A stretch of 64,000 nt of DNA from Palsa-461 sp963768185 (lineage in GTDB: Bacteria > Actinomycetota > Acidimicrobiia > Acidimicrobiales > RAAP-2), in contig CAVYGS010000005.1 of assembly GCA_963768185.1 (NCBI GenBank), positions 372,001 to 436,000 of the forward strand. The letters run 5' to 3'. The position numbers and the translations under genes are program-made. The notes below the pieces were generated by a model. That model was given only the letters and a program-made list of their open reading frames with translations. It did no database searches and had not been told where the DNA came from. Of this stretch, positions 27,705 through 37,295 are shown one piece after another (position 1 is the stretch's first letter; every line of letters begins with the position of its first letter).

Positions 27705-29085
27705 TCAGGCCTCCTCGAGGTAGTCGCGCAGCAGGTACGCGGCGTCAGGCCGGCGCAGCTTGGCGAGGGTCTTGGACTCAATCTGGCGCACGCGCTCGCG
27801 GGTCACGCCGAAGGCCTTGCCGACCTCCTCGAGGGTGCGGATCTTGCCGTCCTCCAAGCCGAAGCGCATGCGCACGACGTCCTGCTCGCGGTGCGACAGG
27901 TAGGCGAGCGCCTCTTTCACGGCCTGGTCGAGCATCGCACGGGTGGCCGCGTCGTCGGGGACGACCGCAGCACGGTCCTCGATCAGATCCGACAGGCTGA
28001 AGTCGTCCTCGTCCCCGACCGGCTGCTCGAGCGAGACGGTGTCCTGGTTGATGCGCTGGATCTCGCGCACCCGCTCGATCGGGAACTCCACGCCGCGCTG
28101 CGACCTCCTCGGCCGTCGGCTCGCGCCCGAGCTCCTGGAGCAGCTGTCGCTGCGCCCACACCACCTTGTTGATGGTCTCGACCATGTGCACGGGGATCCG
28201 GATCGTGCGAGCCTGGTCGGCGATCGCCCGGGTGATCGCCTGGCGGATCCACCACGTCGCATACGTCGAGAATTTGAAGCCCTTCGTGTAGTCGAACTTC
28301 TCGACCGCGCGCATGAGACCGAGGTTGCCCTCCTGGATCAGGTCCAAGAAGGCGAGGCCGCGGTTGCGGTAGCGCTTCGCGATCGACACCACGAGGCGCA
28401 GATTCGCCTCGATCAGGACCTCCTTGGCCTGTTGGCCCTTGCGCACGAGGCGCCGGTCCGTGGCCGGGTCGGTGCTGGGTTCAGCCGCATCGCCACCCCC
28501 ACCGTCCAACGCAGCCAGCCTCGCCACTGCGGCCAGGCCCGACTCGATCCGCTTGGCCATCTCCACCTCGAGCTCGGCGCTCAAGAGTTCGACCTTGCCG
28601 ATCTCTTTCAGGTAGGTGTGGACCGGGTCCTCGGCGGCCCCCGAGCCGAAGTACTCGCCGTTGGCCTGGGCCCGGGACCGGGTGCTGCGCCGCGCGCCGT
28701 TGGTGGGGGCCGGCTCGCGCTCGGCTTGTGACGTCACCGGCCGCTTCTTCCTGGCCGGCCGCTTGCCGTCCAGGTCCTCGACGCCGCCCTCAATCGATTC
28801 AACGCCCTGGTCCTCGCTCTCGAACGTGATGCCCTCGGCCGTGACCCGCTCCACGAGCTGGTCGATCACCTCGGGGCTTAACTCCACTTCGCGCACGACC
28901 TCGACGAGGTCGTCCGGTGTCAGCACACCCCGCTCACGTCCGCGTTGGAGCACGGTCTCCAAACCCTCGAGCTCCACCCCCTCGATGAGCGTTGCGTCAA
29001 TGTCGCCGGACGATCCGTTGGCATGGGTGGTCCCGCGGGAAGCGGTCGCGCCGCTCGGGGTCTTGCGTGGGGCCCGCCCGGCCAT
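27705..29085 (-). CDS. sigA: Primary RNA polymerase sigma factor (RpoD/SigA), apparent frameshift
   Basis: This is the housekeeping sigma-70 factor. Region 1.1 (DDLVEVVREVELSPEVIDQL), region 1.2 (DPVHTYLKEIGKVELLS), region 2 with the -10 recognition segment (TYATWWIRQAITRAI), region 3 and region 4 HTH (FGVTRERVRQIESKTL) are all present. At ~28094-28100 the frame shifts by one base within region 3: the first frame ends ...EVAARRGVPD, the second continues VEFPIERVREIQ. Such a break would be lethal, so it is almost certainly an indel in the sequence. ATG 29085 shares a base with the dnaG stop (TGATG). About 460 aa repaired. Confidence 0.92.
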
Positions 29086-30972
29086 CAATCCTCCCGACGC
29101 CGTTCGAGGAGCCACGCTAGCAACCGGCGCGTGGCCTCGCTGCCATCAGAAGCGTCACCCAGCTCCTCCAGCCATAACCGCACGCGCGCGGTCTCGGCGT
29201 TCGTGCTATCGAAGCCGTCAGGTGCTGTTCGCGCCTGAACCGGCAGGTCGGCAAGGGCGCGACGGGTTGCCTCTCGAACAAGCAGGGTGACGACCTCACC
29301 CGGATCGGCGAGCGGGTCGCTCGGGACCAGCGGCTCCTCGACGGCGATGCGGCGGAGCAGGTCGGCGACGTCGGGCGGGGCGGCGTCGATCGCGTCGTGC
29401 AGGCTGTCGGCCTCGGCCAGGGCGAGGAAGGCCCGGCGCTGCAGGTCGTCGCCGAACAGCACCTCCTCCAACCGATCGACGACCGAGTCCGGCCGGTGCA
29501 CGGCGAGGCGCAACGCCTCCATGCCGGGCCTGGCCGAGGGGTCGATCGGCCGGTCAGTCCGGCGGGCGGGCGGGCCCTCGTCGGGCGCTGGCGCCGGCTC
29601 CGGGCTTCGCTCCGGCGTCCGGCTCCTCGCCTCCTCGCCCCCCCGTGGCCCGTCCCGGCGGGGACGGCGGCGGGCCTCCTCCAGACGTCGGCGGACCGCC
29701 TCGGGATCGAGGCGGCACCAGTCTGAGACGGTCATGGCGTACTGGTCCCGCACCAGGTCGTCGGGGTGCTCCGCCACGACGTTGATGGCGGCGTCGGCCG
29801 CCTTGGCCCGGCCCTCGGCGGTCGAGAGGTCGGCAGCCTGGAGGACCCGGTCGAGGCGGAACTGGAGGAAAGGTCGGCTGGCCCGCACCGCCTCGGCCAG
29901 GGCCGCCGGGTCCTTCACGGCGAGCTCGCCGGGGTCGGTGCCCGGCGGGAGCGCGGCGACGGCCACGTCGACCTCGTGGCGGCGCTCCCACTCGTAGACC
30001 CGTGCGGTCGCGCTCTCCCCCGCGCTGTCGGCGTCATAGGCGAGCACGATCCTCCGGCCGAAGTTGCGCAGCAGCTTGAAGTGCTCTTCGGCCAGCGCGG
30101 TCCCGCACGTCGCGACGGCCCGCTCCACGCCGGCCTGGAAGAACCCGATAACATCGGTGTACCCCTCGCACACCACGACCTCGCCGGTCGCCACGATGTC
30201 CTTCTTGGCCCAGTTGAGGCCGTAGAGGGTCCGGCGCTTCGAGTAGATGGCCGTCTCCTGGGAGTTCTTGTACTTGGGCTCGGGACCACGAGTCGGATCG
30301 ACCGTCGCGCCGTCCTTGGACGGGAGGATCCGGCCCCCGAGCGCGACCGGGTGCCCCGAGGGGTCGCAGATCGGGAAGATGATCCGACCCCTGAAGGCGT
30401 CCTGGCGCCGACCCCGCCGGTTGACGAAGCCGAGCCCGGTGGCAGTCAGCACCCGCTCGGAGAGCTTGAGCGCGCTGCTGAGCGCGTCCCAGTCGTCCGG
30501 TGCCCACCCCAGGCGGAACTGTCGCACCACGGCGCCGTCGTAGCCCCGGGAGCGGAGGTATTCGCCGCGCCGGGCCGGCGTCGGCACCCGACAACAGGCG
30601 GTCGTGGTACCACGCCACGGCCCGCTCCATCGCGTCGAGCATCTCGGTGCGCCACTTGGCGTCGGCCCCCTGGCCGCTGCTCTCGTGCAGCGTGATGCCG
30701 ACCCGCTCGGCGAGGCGCCGGACAGAGTCGGCGAAGTCGAGCATCTCGGTGGCCCGGACGAAGCTGATGGCGTCGCCCGATGCCTGGCAGCCGAAGCAGT
30801 AGTAGAGGCCCGCCTCGGCGTTCACGCTGAACGAAGGCGTTTTCTCCCCATGGAACGGGCACAGTCCGACCCAGCGCCGGCCCTGCTGGCGCAGCGCGAC
30901 ATGCTCGCCGATGAGCCCGACGATGTCGGTTGCCGCCCGGACCTGGGCGATCTCGTCGTCGGGGATGGCCAC
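29085..30972 (-). CDS. dnaG: DNA primase DnaG, apparent frameshift
   Basis: This primase synthesises RNA primers at the replication fork. It has the N-terminal zinc ribbon (CPFHGEKTPSF ... YYCFGCQ), the Toprim catalytic domain (VCEGYTDVIGF, then VLAYDADSAGE) and a C-terminal helicase-binding region. A one-base shift at ~30575-30595 separates zinc-ribbon and core frames (GADAGPARR joins GEYLRSRGYDG). Loss would be lethal, so a sequence error is likely. GTG 30972 is the start; the stop overlaps sigA. ppdK ends 48 bp upstream. About 628 aa repaired. Confidence 0.92.
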
Positions 30973-31019
30973 AGTCGGACGGTACCGCGCTGTCCGAGCG
31001 CGCCGGTCGGCCGCTCGAC

Positions 31020-31340
31020 CTAGCGCCGGCCGCGCGTGGCCGCGGCCCGGGTGCGAGGGGCCTTCTTCGCCGACCGCTTGGCGGCGCGAACGGCACCCGA
31101 GGTGCGCTTCGGGGTGCCCGCACGCGCCGCTCGCTTGGCCAGCGCCTTCTTGGCGGTCTTCTTCGCGAGGACCCGCTTCACCGCCTTCTTTGCCGGCGCC
31201 CTCTTGGCCGGCGCCCTCTTGACCGTCTTCTTCGCGGGGGCTCGCTTCACCTCCTTCTTTGCCGGCGACTTCTTGGCGACCTTCTTCGCCGGAGTCCGCT
31301 TCGCCGCCGCATTCTTCCTTGCGGCCTTCTTGGCGATCTT
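31020..31340 (-). repeat. Lys/Ala/Pro-rich tail coding region of ppdK
   Basis: The last ~106 codons of ppdK encode degenerate repeats of 5-8 residues (PAKKxxK, KRAPAKR). Unlike the HU minisatellite, the DNA units are not identical, so this tail is older or under a different constraint. The end is Arg-rich (RTRAAATRGRR). Confidence 0.85.
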
Positions 31341-33986
31341 CGGAGGTGCCTCCTCGAGCACCGCCTGTGCCGCGGCGAGCCGCGCCACGGGCACCCGGTA
31401 GGGCGAGCAGCTGACGTAGTCGAGCCCGGCCGCGTAGAAGGTGGCGATCGACTCCGGGTCGCCGCCGTGCTCGCCGCAGACCCCGATCTTGAGGTCGGGA
31501 CGCACGGCGCGGCCCCGCTCGACGGCCATGCGCACGAGCTCCCCCACCCCCGCCGCGTCGACCACCTCGAAGGGATTGCGCTCCAGCAGGCCCTCCTCGA
31601 GGTACGCGGTCATCATGCGACCCTCGACGTCGTCGCGGCTGAAGCCGAACGTCATCTGCGTGAGGTCGTTGGTCCCGAAGGAGAAGAACTCGGCGTACTC
31701 GGCGAGATCGGCCGCCCGCAGCGCGGCGCGCGGCGTCTCGATCATGGTGCCGATGCTCACCTCGACCGAACGCGCGTGCGGGCGGTCCGGCGCGTCGAGC
31801 TCGCCGGCGACGGCCTCTTCGACCCAGCTGCGGGCCAGCGCGAGCTCCGGACCCGACACCGTGAGCGGGATCATCACCTCGATGACCGGGTGGCCCCCCT
31901 CAATCACGCGCTGGGTGGCCGCCTCCATGAGCGCGCTCACCTGCATGGCGTAGAGGCCGGGCTTGATGACCCCGAGACGCACGCCGCGGGTGCCGAGCAT
32001 CGGGTTCGTCTCCTGCCACGACTTCGCCGCCTCGAACAGCCGCCGCTCCTCGGCGTCGAGCCCGACGGTCGCCTCCTTGATGGCCAGCTCGTGGGTCGAG
32101 GGGAGGAACTCGTGCAGCGGGGGGTCGAGGAGGCGCACCGTGACCGGCAGGCCGTCCATCGCGTCGAGGATCTCGACGAAGTCGGCGCGTTGGGCAACCC
32201 GCAGCTCCTCGAGCGCGGCTGTCTCCTCCTCGGGGGTGTCGGCCAGGATCATGCGCCGCACGATCGGCAGGCGGTCCTCGGCCAAGAACATGTGCTCGGT
32301 CCGGCACAGCCCGATGCCCTCGGCCCCGAGGTGGCGGGCGTTCGCGGCGTCCGCCCCGGTGTCGGCGTTGGCCCGGACCTTCAGATGGCCGCGGCGGATG
32401 TCGTCGGCCCATTCGAGGATCGTGAGGAACTCGGCGCTCGGCTCGGCGGCGGTGAGCGGCACCTGGCCTAGGACGACGGTGCCATCGGTGCCGTCGATCG
32501 ACAGCCAGTCCCCCTCGACCACCGTGACGTCCCCCACCGAGACCGAACGGTCCCCCAGGCGCAGCGCCTCGGCGCCCACGACCGCCGGCTTGCCCCAGCC
32601 GCGGGCAACCACGGCGGCGTGGCTCACCAGGCCGCCGCGGGCCGTGAGGATGCCCTGCGCGGCGAGCATCCCGTGGACGTCCTCGGGCGAGGTCTCCGAG
32701 CGCACGAGCACCACGGCCTCGCCTCGTGCCGCGGCCGCCGCCGCGTCGTCGGCGGAGAAGTAGGCCCGGCCGACCGCGGCGCCGGGCGAGGCGCCGAGGC
32801 CCTTGGTCAGCAACGTGTGGGCTCCCCCCGTGGCGAACTGGGGGTGGAGCACCGTTTCCAGGTGGTCCTCGGTGATCCGCTGCACCGCCTCGGCACGCGT
32901 CAAGTGGATGGCGCGCTCCTTGGTCATCTCGACGGCCATGCGCAGGGCGGCGCGCCCGGTGCGCTTGCCCACCCGGGTCTGGAGCATCCAGAGCCGGCCC
33001 TGCTCGATCGTGAACTCCGTGTCGCACATGTCGCGGTAGTGGCGCTCGAGGCGGGCGAAGATTGCCATCAGCTGCGCGTACACGTCGGGGAACTTCGACT
33101 CGAGCGCGGACAGCGGCTCGGTGTTGCGAATGCCGGCGACGACGTCTTCACCCTGGGCGTTGACCAGGAAGTCGCCGTAGGCACCGGCCGCGCCGGTCGC
33201 CGGGTCGCGGGTGAAGCCGACGCCGGTGCCCGAACGGTCGTCGCGGTTGCCGAACACCATCGCCTGGACGTTGACCGCGGTCCCGAGGTCGTGCGCGATG
33301 TGCTCGCGCTCGCGATAGGCGCGCGCCCGGGCGCCGTTCCAGCTGCGGAACACGGCCTCGATGGCGCCGCGCAGCTGCTCGTCGGGGTCCTGGGGAAACG
33401 GGAAGCCGCGGCCACGCTCGACGAGCGCCTTGTAGGCGTCGACCAACCCGGCCAAAAGCTCGGTCGGCACCTGCGCGTCGGAGGTCGTCCCGGCCTTCGC
33501 CTTGGCTTCGTCGAACAATTCGTCGAACGCCTCGCCCGGCAGGTCGAGCACGATGCGCCCGTACATGGCGACGAAGCGGCGGTAGGAGTCGTAGGCAAAG
33601 CGCTCGTCGCTCGTCTGCGCGGCCAGGCCCTTCACCGACTGGTCGTTCAGCCCCAGGTTGAGAACCGTGTCCATCATCCCGGGCATCGAGAACTTGGCCC
33701 CCGAGCGCACAGAGACGAGCAGGGGGTCGCTCGGGTCCCCGAGGACCTTGCCCATGGCGCGCTCCAGGCGCCGGCGCGCCCTGGCCACCTCGGCGTCGAG
33801 GCCCGCCGGCCAACCCTGGGCCATGTAGGCGCGGCACGCGTCCGTCGAGATCGTGAAGCCCGGCGGCACCGGCAGACGCAGGACCGAGGTCATCTCGGCG
33901 AGGTTGGCGCCTTTGCCCCCGAGCAGGTCCTTCATGTCCATCGGCGGGCGGCGGTGCGCGTGGTCGAAGTCGAAGACGTAGGGCAT
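31020..33986 (-). CDS. ppdK: Pyruvate, phosphate dikinase with histone H1-like C-terminal extension
   Basis: The enzyme interconverts pyruvate + ATP + Pi and PEP + AMP + PPi. Domains in order: N-terminal ATP-grasp nucleotide-binding domain (~1-340), phosphohistidine domain with catalytic His ~455 in GGLVSHAAVVARG, and C-terminal PEP/pyruvate barrel with catalytic Cys ~837 in VCGEHGGDP. The canonical protein ends near YVSCSPYRVPVARLAAAQA (~875). Here about 106 extra residues (883-988) follow, made of PAKK, KRAP and AKKT repeats, highly basic. ATG 33986 gives a normal N-terminus. The frame is continuous into the tail, so the fusion is not due to a visible indel. Confidence 0.93.
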   Translation of the reverse strand: MPYVFDFDHAHRRPPMDMKDLLGGKGANLAEMTSVLRLPVPPGFTISTDACRAYMAQGWPAGLDAEVARARRRLERAMGKVLGDPSDPLLVSVRSGAKFSMPGMMDTVLNLGLNDQSVKGLAAQTSDERFAYDSYRRFVAMYGRIVLDLPGEAFDELFDEAKAKAGTTSDAQVPTELLAGLVDAYKALVERGRGFPFPQDPDEQLRGAIEAVFRSWNGARARAYREREHIAHDLGTAVNVQAMVFGNRDDRSGTGVGFTRDPATGAAGAYGDFLVNAQGEDVVAGIRNTEPLSALESKFPDVYAQLMAIFARLERHYRDMCDTEFTIEQGRLWMLQTRVGKRTGRAALRMAVEMTKERAIHLTRAEAVQRITEDHLETVLHPQFATGGAHTLLTKGLGASPGAAVGRAYFSADDAAAAAARGEAVVLVRSETSPEDVHGMLAAQGILTARGGLVSHAAVVARGWGKPAVVGAEALRLGDRSVSVGDVTVVEGDWLSIDGTDGTVVLGQVPLTAAEPSAEFLTILEWADDIRRGHLKVRANADTGADAANARHLGAEGIGLCRTEHMFLAEDRLPIVRRMILADTPEEETAALEELRVAQRADFVEILDAMDGLPVTVRLLDPPLHEFLPSTHELAIKEATVGLDAEERRLFEAAKSWQETNPMLGTRGVRLGVIKPGLYAMQVSALMEAATQRVIEGGHPVIEVMIPLTVSGPELALARSWVEEAVAGELDAPDRPHARSVEVSIGTMIETPRAALRAADLAEYAEFFSFGTNDLTQMTFGFSRDDVEGRMMTAYLEEGLLERNPFEVVDAAGVGELVRMAVERGRAVRPDLKIGVCGEHGGDPESIATFYAAGLDYVSCSPYRVPVARLAAAQAVLEEAPPKIAKKAARKNAAAKRTPAKKVAKKSPAKKEVKRAPAKKTVKRAPAKRAPAKKAVKRVLAKKTAKKALAKRAARAGTPKRTSGAVRAAKRSAKKAPRTRAAATRGRR

Positions 33987-34148
33987 CGGATCTCCTGGCC
34001 AGTGCTGCCGGGTCGGAATCGTTCACCTTACCGGGCGGTTCGAGTGGCACCGAGAGGGCGCCGTGCGACGCGCGCGACGGCGTTGGGGAGCTTTGTCCCC
34101 CGACCCGGTGTTCGCGTGACGATTGCCGGCCGGCCGTAGTCTCGAACG
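33987..34148. promoter_or_regulatory. Divergent promoter region, ppdK / drrA-like
   Basis: The 162-bp region must contain the promoters of both ppdK (minus) and the ABC exporter (plus). A purine-rich AGGAGATCC lies just before ppdK. I found no clear dyad or -10/-35 pair that I would trust. Confidence 0.35.
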
Positions 34149-35150
34149 ATGTCCGGGGCCCCCGCGATCGAGGTGCACGACCTCGTCAAGATCTTCCCCA
34201 AGGGCCAGGTGCGCGCGCTCGACGGGCTCAGCTTCGACGCCTCGGCGGGGACCATCCTCGGCGTGCTCGGCCCCAACGGCGCGGGCAAGACCACCGCTGT
34301 GCGGATCCTGTCCACCGTCATCAGACCCGACCGGGGTGGCGCCACGATTCTCGGCGTCGACGTCGCGCGCCAGCCGGCTGCGATCCGCCGGATCATCGGC
34401 CTCGCCGGTCAGAACGCGGCGGTCGACGAGAACCTGTCGGGCCGCCAGAACCTCCAGATGATTGGGCGGCTCAGCCACATGGCCCGGGAGGCTGCCAAAC
34501 GGCGCGCCGAGGAGCTCCTCGAGCAGTTCGGGCTGACCGGCGCGGCGACCCGCCCCCTTCGGACCTACTCGGGCGGCATGCGGCGCCGTCTCGACCTCGC
34601 CGCCGCGCTGGTGGCCGAGCCGCCGGTCCTCTTCTTCGACGAGCCGACCACCGGCCTCGACCCCCAGACCCGCCAGGACATGTGGACCTGGACCGAGCGG
34701 CTCGTCGCCGACGGCACCACGGTGCTGCTCACCACCCAGTACCTGGAGGAGGCCGACCGGCTCGCCGACAAGGTCATCGTGGTGGACCATGGGCGCGTCA
34801 TCGCCGAGGGCACCCCGGCCAGCCTGAAGGCTGATCTCGGCACGACCGTCCTGCTCGTGACCCTGGAGGACGACGACAGCGCGGCGCGCGCTGCGAGCCT
34901 GCTCGCCCCCATCGGGAGCCGAGCGCCCGTCGTCGAGCACCACGGCGTCGCGATGAACGTGCTGAACGGGCCGAAGGCCGGCAGCGAAGCCATGCGGGCG
35001 CTCGACAATGCCGGGATCGCGGTGCTCGGCCTCGTGCTGCGCGAGCCGAGCCTGGACGACGTGTTCCTGCGCCTGACCGGGCACAAGGCCGAGGCGGAGG
35101 TACCGGGACCCCTCAGCGCGGCGGCTCCGACGTGGGCGGGCCGCTCGTGA
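34149..35150 (+). CDS. DrrA-type ABC exporter ATP-binding protein
   Basis: This 333-residue ATPase of the daunorubicin-resistance (ABC-2) group has Walker A (GPNGAGKTTAVRIL), Q-loop (GLAGQNAAVDENLSG), signature (YSGGMRRRLDLA), Walker B (LFFDEPTTGLDP) and H-loop (LLTTQYLEEADRLA). A C-terminal extension (~230-333) is typical of DrrA. It partners the permease encoded next, whose GTG overlaps its stop (GTGA). It exports a hydrophobic compound or lipid; the identity is unknown. Confidence 0.92.
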   Translation: MSGAPAIEVHDLVKIFPKGQVRALDGLSFDASAGTILGVLGPNGAGKTTAVRILSTVIRPDRGGATILGVDVARQPAAIRRIIGLAGQNAAVDENLSGRQNLQMIGRLSHMAREAAKRRAEELLEQFGLTGAATRPLRTYSGGMRRRLDLAAALVAEPPVLFFDEPTTGLDPQTRQDMWTWTERLVADGTTVLLTTQYLEEADRLADKVIVVDHGRVIAEGTPASLKADLGTTVLLVTLEDDDSAARAASLLAPIGSRAPVVEHHGVAMNVLNGPKAGSEAMRALDNAGIAVLGLVLREPSLDDVFLRLTGHKAEAEVPGPLSAAAPTWAGRS

Positions 35151-35965
35151 GCACGGCGCGGGTGGACATCGCCGCGGCACTCCGGCCGATGAGCCACCTC
35201 GAGCGCGTCCGGTGGCTCGTCAGCGACTCGCTCACGATCGCGTGGCGCTTTCTCGCCGCCATGGTGCGGATGCCCGAGTCGATCGCCTTCTCGGCGATCC
35301 AGCCGATGCTCCTCGTGTTGATGTTCCGCTACGTGTTCGGCGGGGCCATCACCGGCATTCACGGCTCCTACGTCGACTACCTGATGCCGGGGATCTTCGT
35401 CCAGACGGTCACCTTCGGGTCGATCACCTCGGCAGTGGGGATGGCCGAGGACCTCCAGAAGGGGGTCATCGAGCGCTTCCGGGCCCTGCCGATGGCCCGC
35501 TCGGCGGTGGTCACCGGGCGCACGTTGTCGGACCTGACGCGCAATGTGGTCTCCGTGGTGCTCATGACCGGCCTCGGCTTCGCGGTGGGCTTCCGGGTGC
35601 AGACGAGCGCGCTCGGGTTCCTGGCCGGGTTCGGGATCCTGCTGCTGTTCTCGTGGTCACTCAGCTGGGGGTTCGCCCTGGTGGGCCTGCTCGTGCGGAA
35701 CCCTGAGACCGCGCAGGTGGCCACGATCCCCATCTTGTTGCCGTTCACGTTCGCCTCCTCGGCGTTCGTGCCGGTCCAGAGCATGCCGGGCTGGCTGCAG
35801 GCGTTCGCCAAGAACCAGCCGGTGAGCCAGATCGTCAACGCCTGCCGCGCCCTCATGGACGGCGGGCCGACCGAGACCCACGTCCTGCTCGCGCTGGCGT
35901 GGAGCCTTGGGCTCGTGGCGGTGCTGGCGCCGCTCGCGGTGCGGCGCTACACCCGCACCGCCTGA
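35147..35965 (+). CDS. DrrB-type ABC-2 permease
   Basis: This integral membrane subunit has six predicted helices and the ABC-2 signature region (PILLPFTFASSAFVPVQSMP). GTG 35147 overlaps the ATPase stop by four bases and is preferred; ATG 35132 is an alternative that overlaps by 19 bases. 272 aa from GTG. Its stop lies 1 bp from the convergent glyS stop, so there is no room for a terminator between them. Confidence 0.9.
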   Translation: MSTARVDIAAALRPMSHLERVRWLVSDSLTIAWRFLAAMVRMPESIAFSAIQPMLLVLMFRYVFGGAITGIHGSYVDYLMPGIFVQTVTFGSITSAVGMAEDLQKGVIERFRALPMARSAVVTGRTLSDLTRNVVSVVLMTGLGFAVGFRVQTSALGFLAGFGILLLFSWSLSWGFALVGLLVRNPETAQVATIPILLPFTFASSAFVPVQSMPGWLQAFAKNQPVSQIVNACRALMDGGPTETHVLLALAWSLGLVAVLAPLAVRRYTRTA

Positions 35966-35966
35966 G

Positions 35967-37295
35967 CTAGCGCCCCGTCCTCGAGGCGAGCTCGGCGAGC
36001 AGCCCGTCGATCGGGCGGCGGATCTGCTCGGTCGAGTCGCGGTCGCGCACGGTGACCGCGCCGTCCTCCAGCGACTCGAAGTCGATGGTCACGCACCACG
36101 GGGTACCGACCTCGTCCTGGCGCCGGTAGCGGCGGCCGATCGACTGGGTCGTGTCGTAGTCGCACATGTAGTGGGGCTGGAGCATCTCGAGCACCCGACG
36201 CGACGGGCCCTCGAGCTCCTCCTTGCGCGACAGCGGGAGCACGGCTACCTGGATCGGGGCCAGCCGCCAGTCGAGGTGCAAGACCGTCCGGGCCTCGCCG
36301 GCCACCTGGTCCTCGGTGTAGGCCGCGAGGAGGAAGGCCATCATCGCCCGGGTGGCGCCGAGCGCCGGCTCGATCACGTAGGGCACATAACGCGTGTTGT
36401 TCGCCTGATCGAAGTACTCGAGACGCTCTCCCGAGGCCCTCGCGTGGGCCTGCAGGTCGAAGTCGCCCCGGTTGGCGATGCCCTCCAACTCGTCCCAGCC
36501 CCACGGGAACAAGAACTCGAGATCCGCGGTCTGCGAGGAGTAGTGGGACAGCTCGTCCTGCTCGTGGTGGCGGACCCGGAGCAGGTGCTCGGGCATACCG
36601 AGATCCGTGAACCACGACACCCGCTCCGCCAGCCAGTACTCGAACCACTTGGGCGCCTCGTCGGGCGGTACGAAGTACTCCATCTCCATCTGTTCGAACT
36701 CGCGGGTGCGGAACACGAAGTTCTGCGGGGTGATCTCGTTGCGGAAGGACTTGCCGACCTGGGCGATCCCGAAGGGCGGCTTCTTGCGGGTGGTCGTGAG
36801 CACGTTGGCGAAGTTGGTGAACATCCCCTGGGCCGTCTCGGGGCGCAGGTAGGCGACCGTGCCCTCGTCCTCCACCGGCCCGGCGTGGGTCTTGAACATG
36901 AGGTTGAACGAGCGCGGCTCGGTGAAGTCGGTCGAGCCGCAGTTGGGGCACACGCCGTCGATCTTGTCGGCCCGCCAGCGCTCGTGGCAGTTGCGGCAGT
37001 CGACCAGGGGGTCGGTGAAGTTCTCCAGGTGCCCGGAGGCCGCCCACACCGCGGCCGGCGACAAGATGGCGGCGTCGATCCCCACCACGTCGTCGCGCAG
37101 GCGCACCATGGAGCGCCACCAGGCGTCCTTCACGTTGCGCAGCATGTTGACGCCGAGCGGTCCGTAGTCGTAGGTCGAGCGGAACCCGCCGTAGATCTCG
37201 GCCGAGGGGAAGATGAACCCGCGGCGTTTGCACAGGTTCACGACCTTTTCCATCAGGTCGGGGGTCGGCGCACCCGACGCAGCGCCCGAACTCAT
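35967..37295 (-). CDS. glyS: Glycyl-tRNA synthetase (single-chain class II type)
   Basis: This enzyme charges tRNA-Gly. The 442-residue chain is of the homodimeric (GlyQS/GRS1) type. It has class II motif 2 (FRNEITPQNFVFRTREFEQ), motif 3 (GATRAMMAFLLAAY) and a zinc-binding insert (CRNCHERW ... CPNCGSTDF). ATG 37295 overlaps the preceding hemW stop (ATGA), fixing the start. It is the last gene of the uppS-recO-hemW operon. Confidence 0.95.
   Translation of the reverse strand: MSSGAASGAPTPDLMEKVVNLCKRRGFIFPSAEIYGGFRSTYDYGPLGVNMLRNVKDAWWRSMVRLRDDVVGIDAAILSPAAVWAASGHLENFTDPLVDCRNCHERWRADKIDGVCPNCGSTDFTEPRSFNLMFKTHAGPVEDEGTVAYLRPETAQGMFTNFANVLTTTRKKPPFGIAQVGKSFRNEITPQNFVFRTREFEQMEMEYFVPPDEAPKWFEYWLAERVSWFTDLGMPEHLLRVRHHEQDELSHYSSQTADLEFLFPWGWDELEGIANRGDFDLQAHARASGERLEYFDQANNTRYVPYVIEPALGATRAMMAFLLAAYTEDQVAGEARTVLHLDWRLAPIQVAVLPLSRKEELEGPSRRVLEMLQPHYMCDYDTTQSIGRRYRRQDEVGTPWCVTIDFESLEDGAVTVRDRDSTEQIRRPIDGLLAELASRTGR

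Noticed and set aside
27705..30972. Programmed ribosomal frameshifting in sigA and dnaG
   Set aside because: No shared slippery heptamer or downstream structure was seen, and similar breaks occur in unrelated genes and transposases. Sequence error explains all of them more simply.
30930..32471. Long open frame on the plus strand opposite ppdK, and many similar long antisense frames
   Set aside because: High GC content leaves opposite-strand frames open. The translation has no recognisable domain and is biased as expected for a shadow of the Lys/Ala-rich gene.
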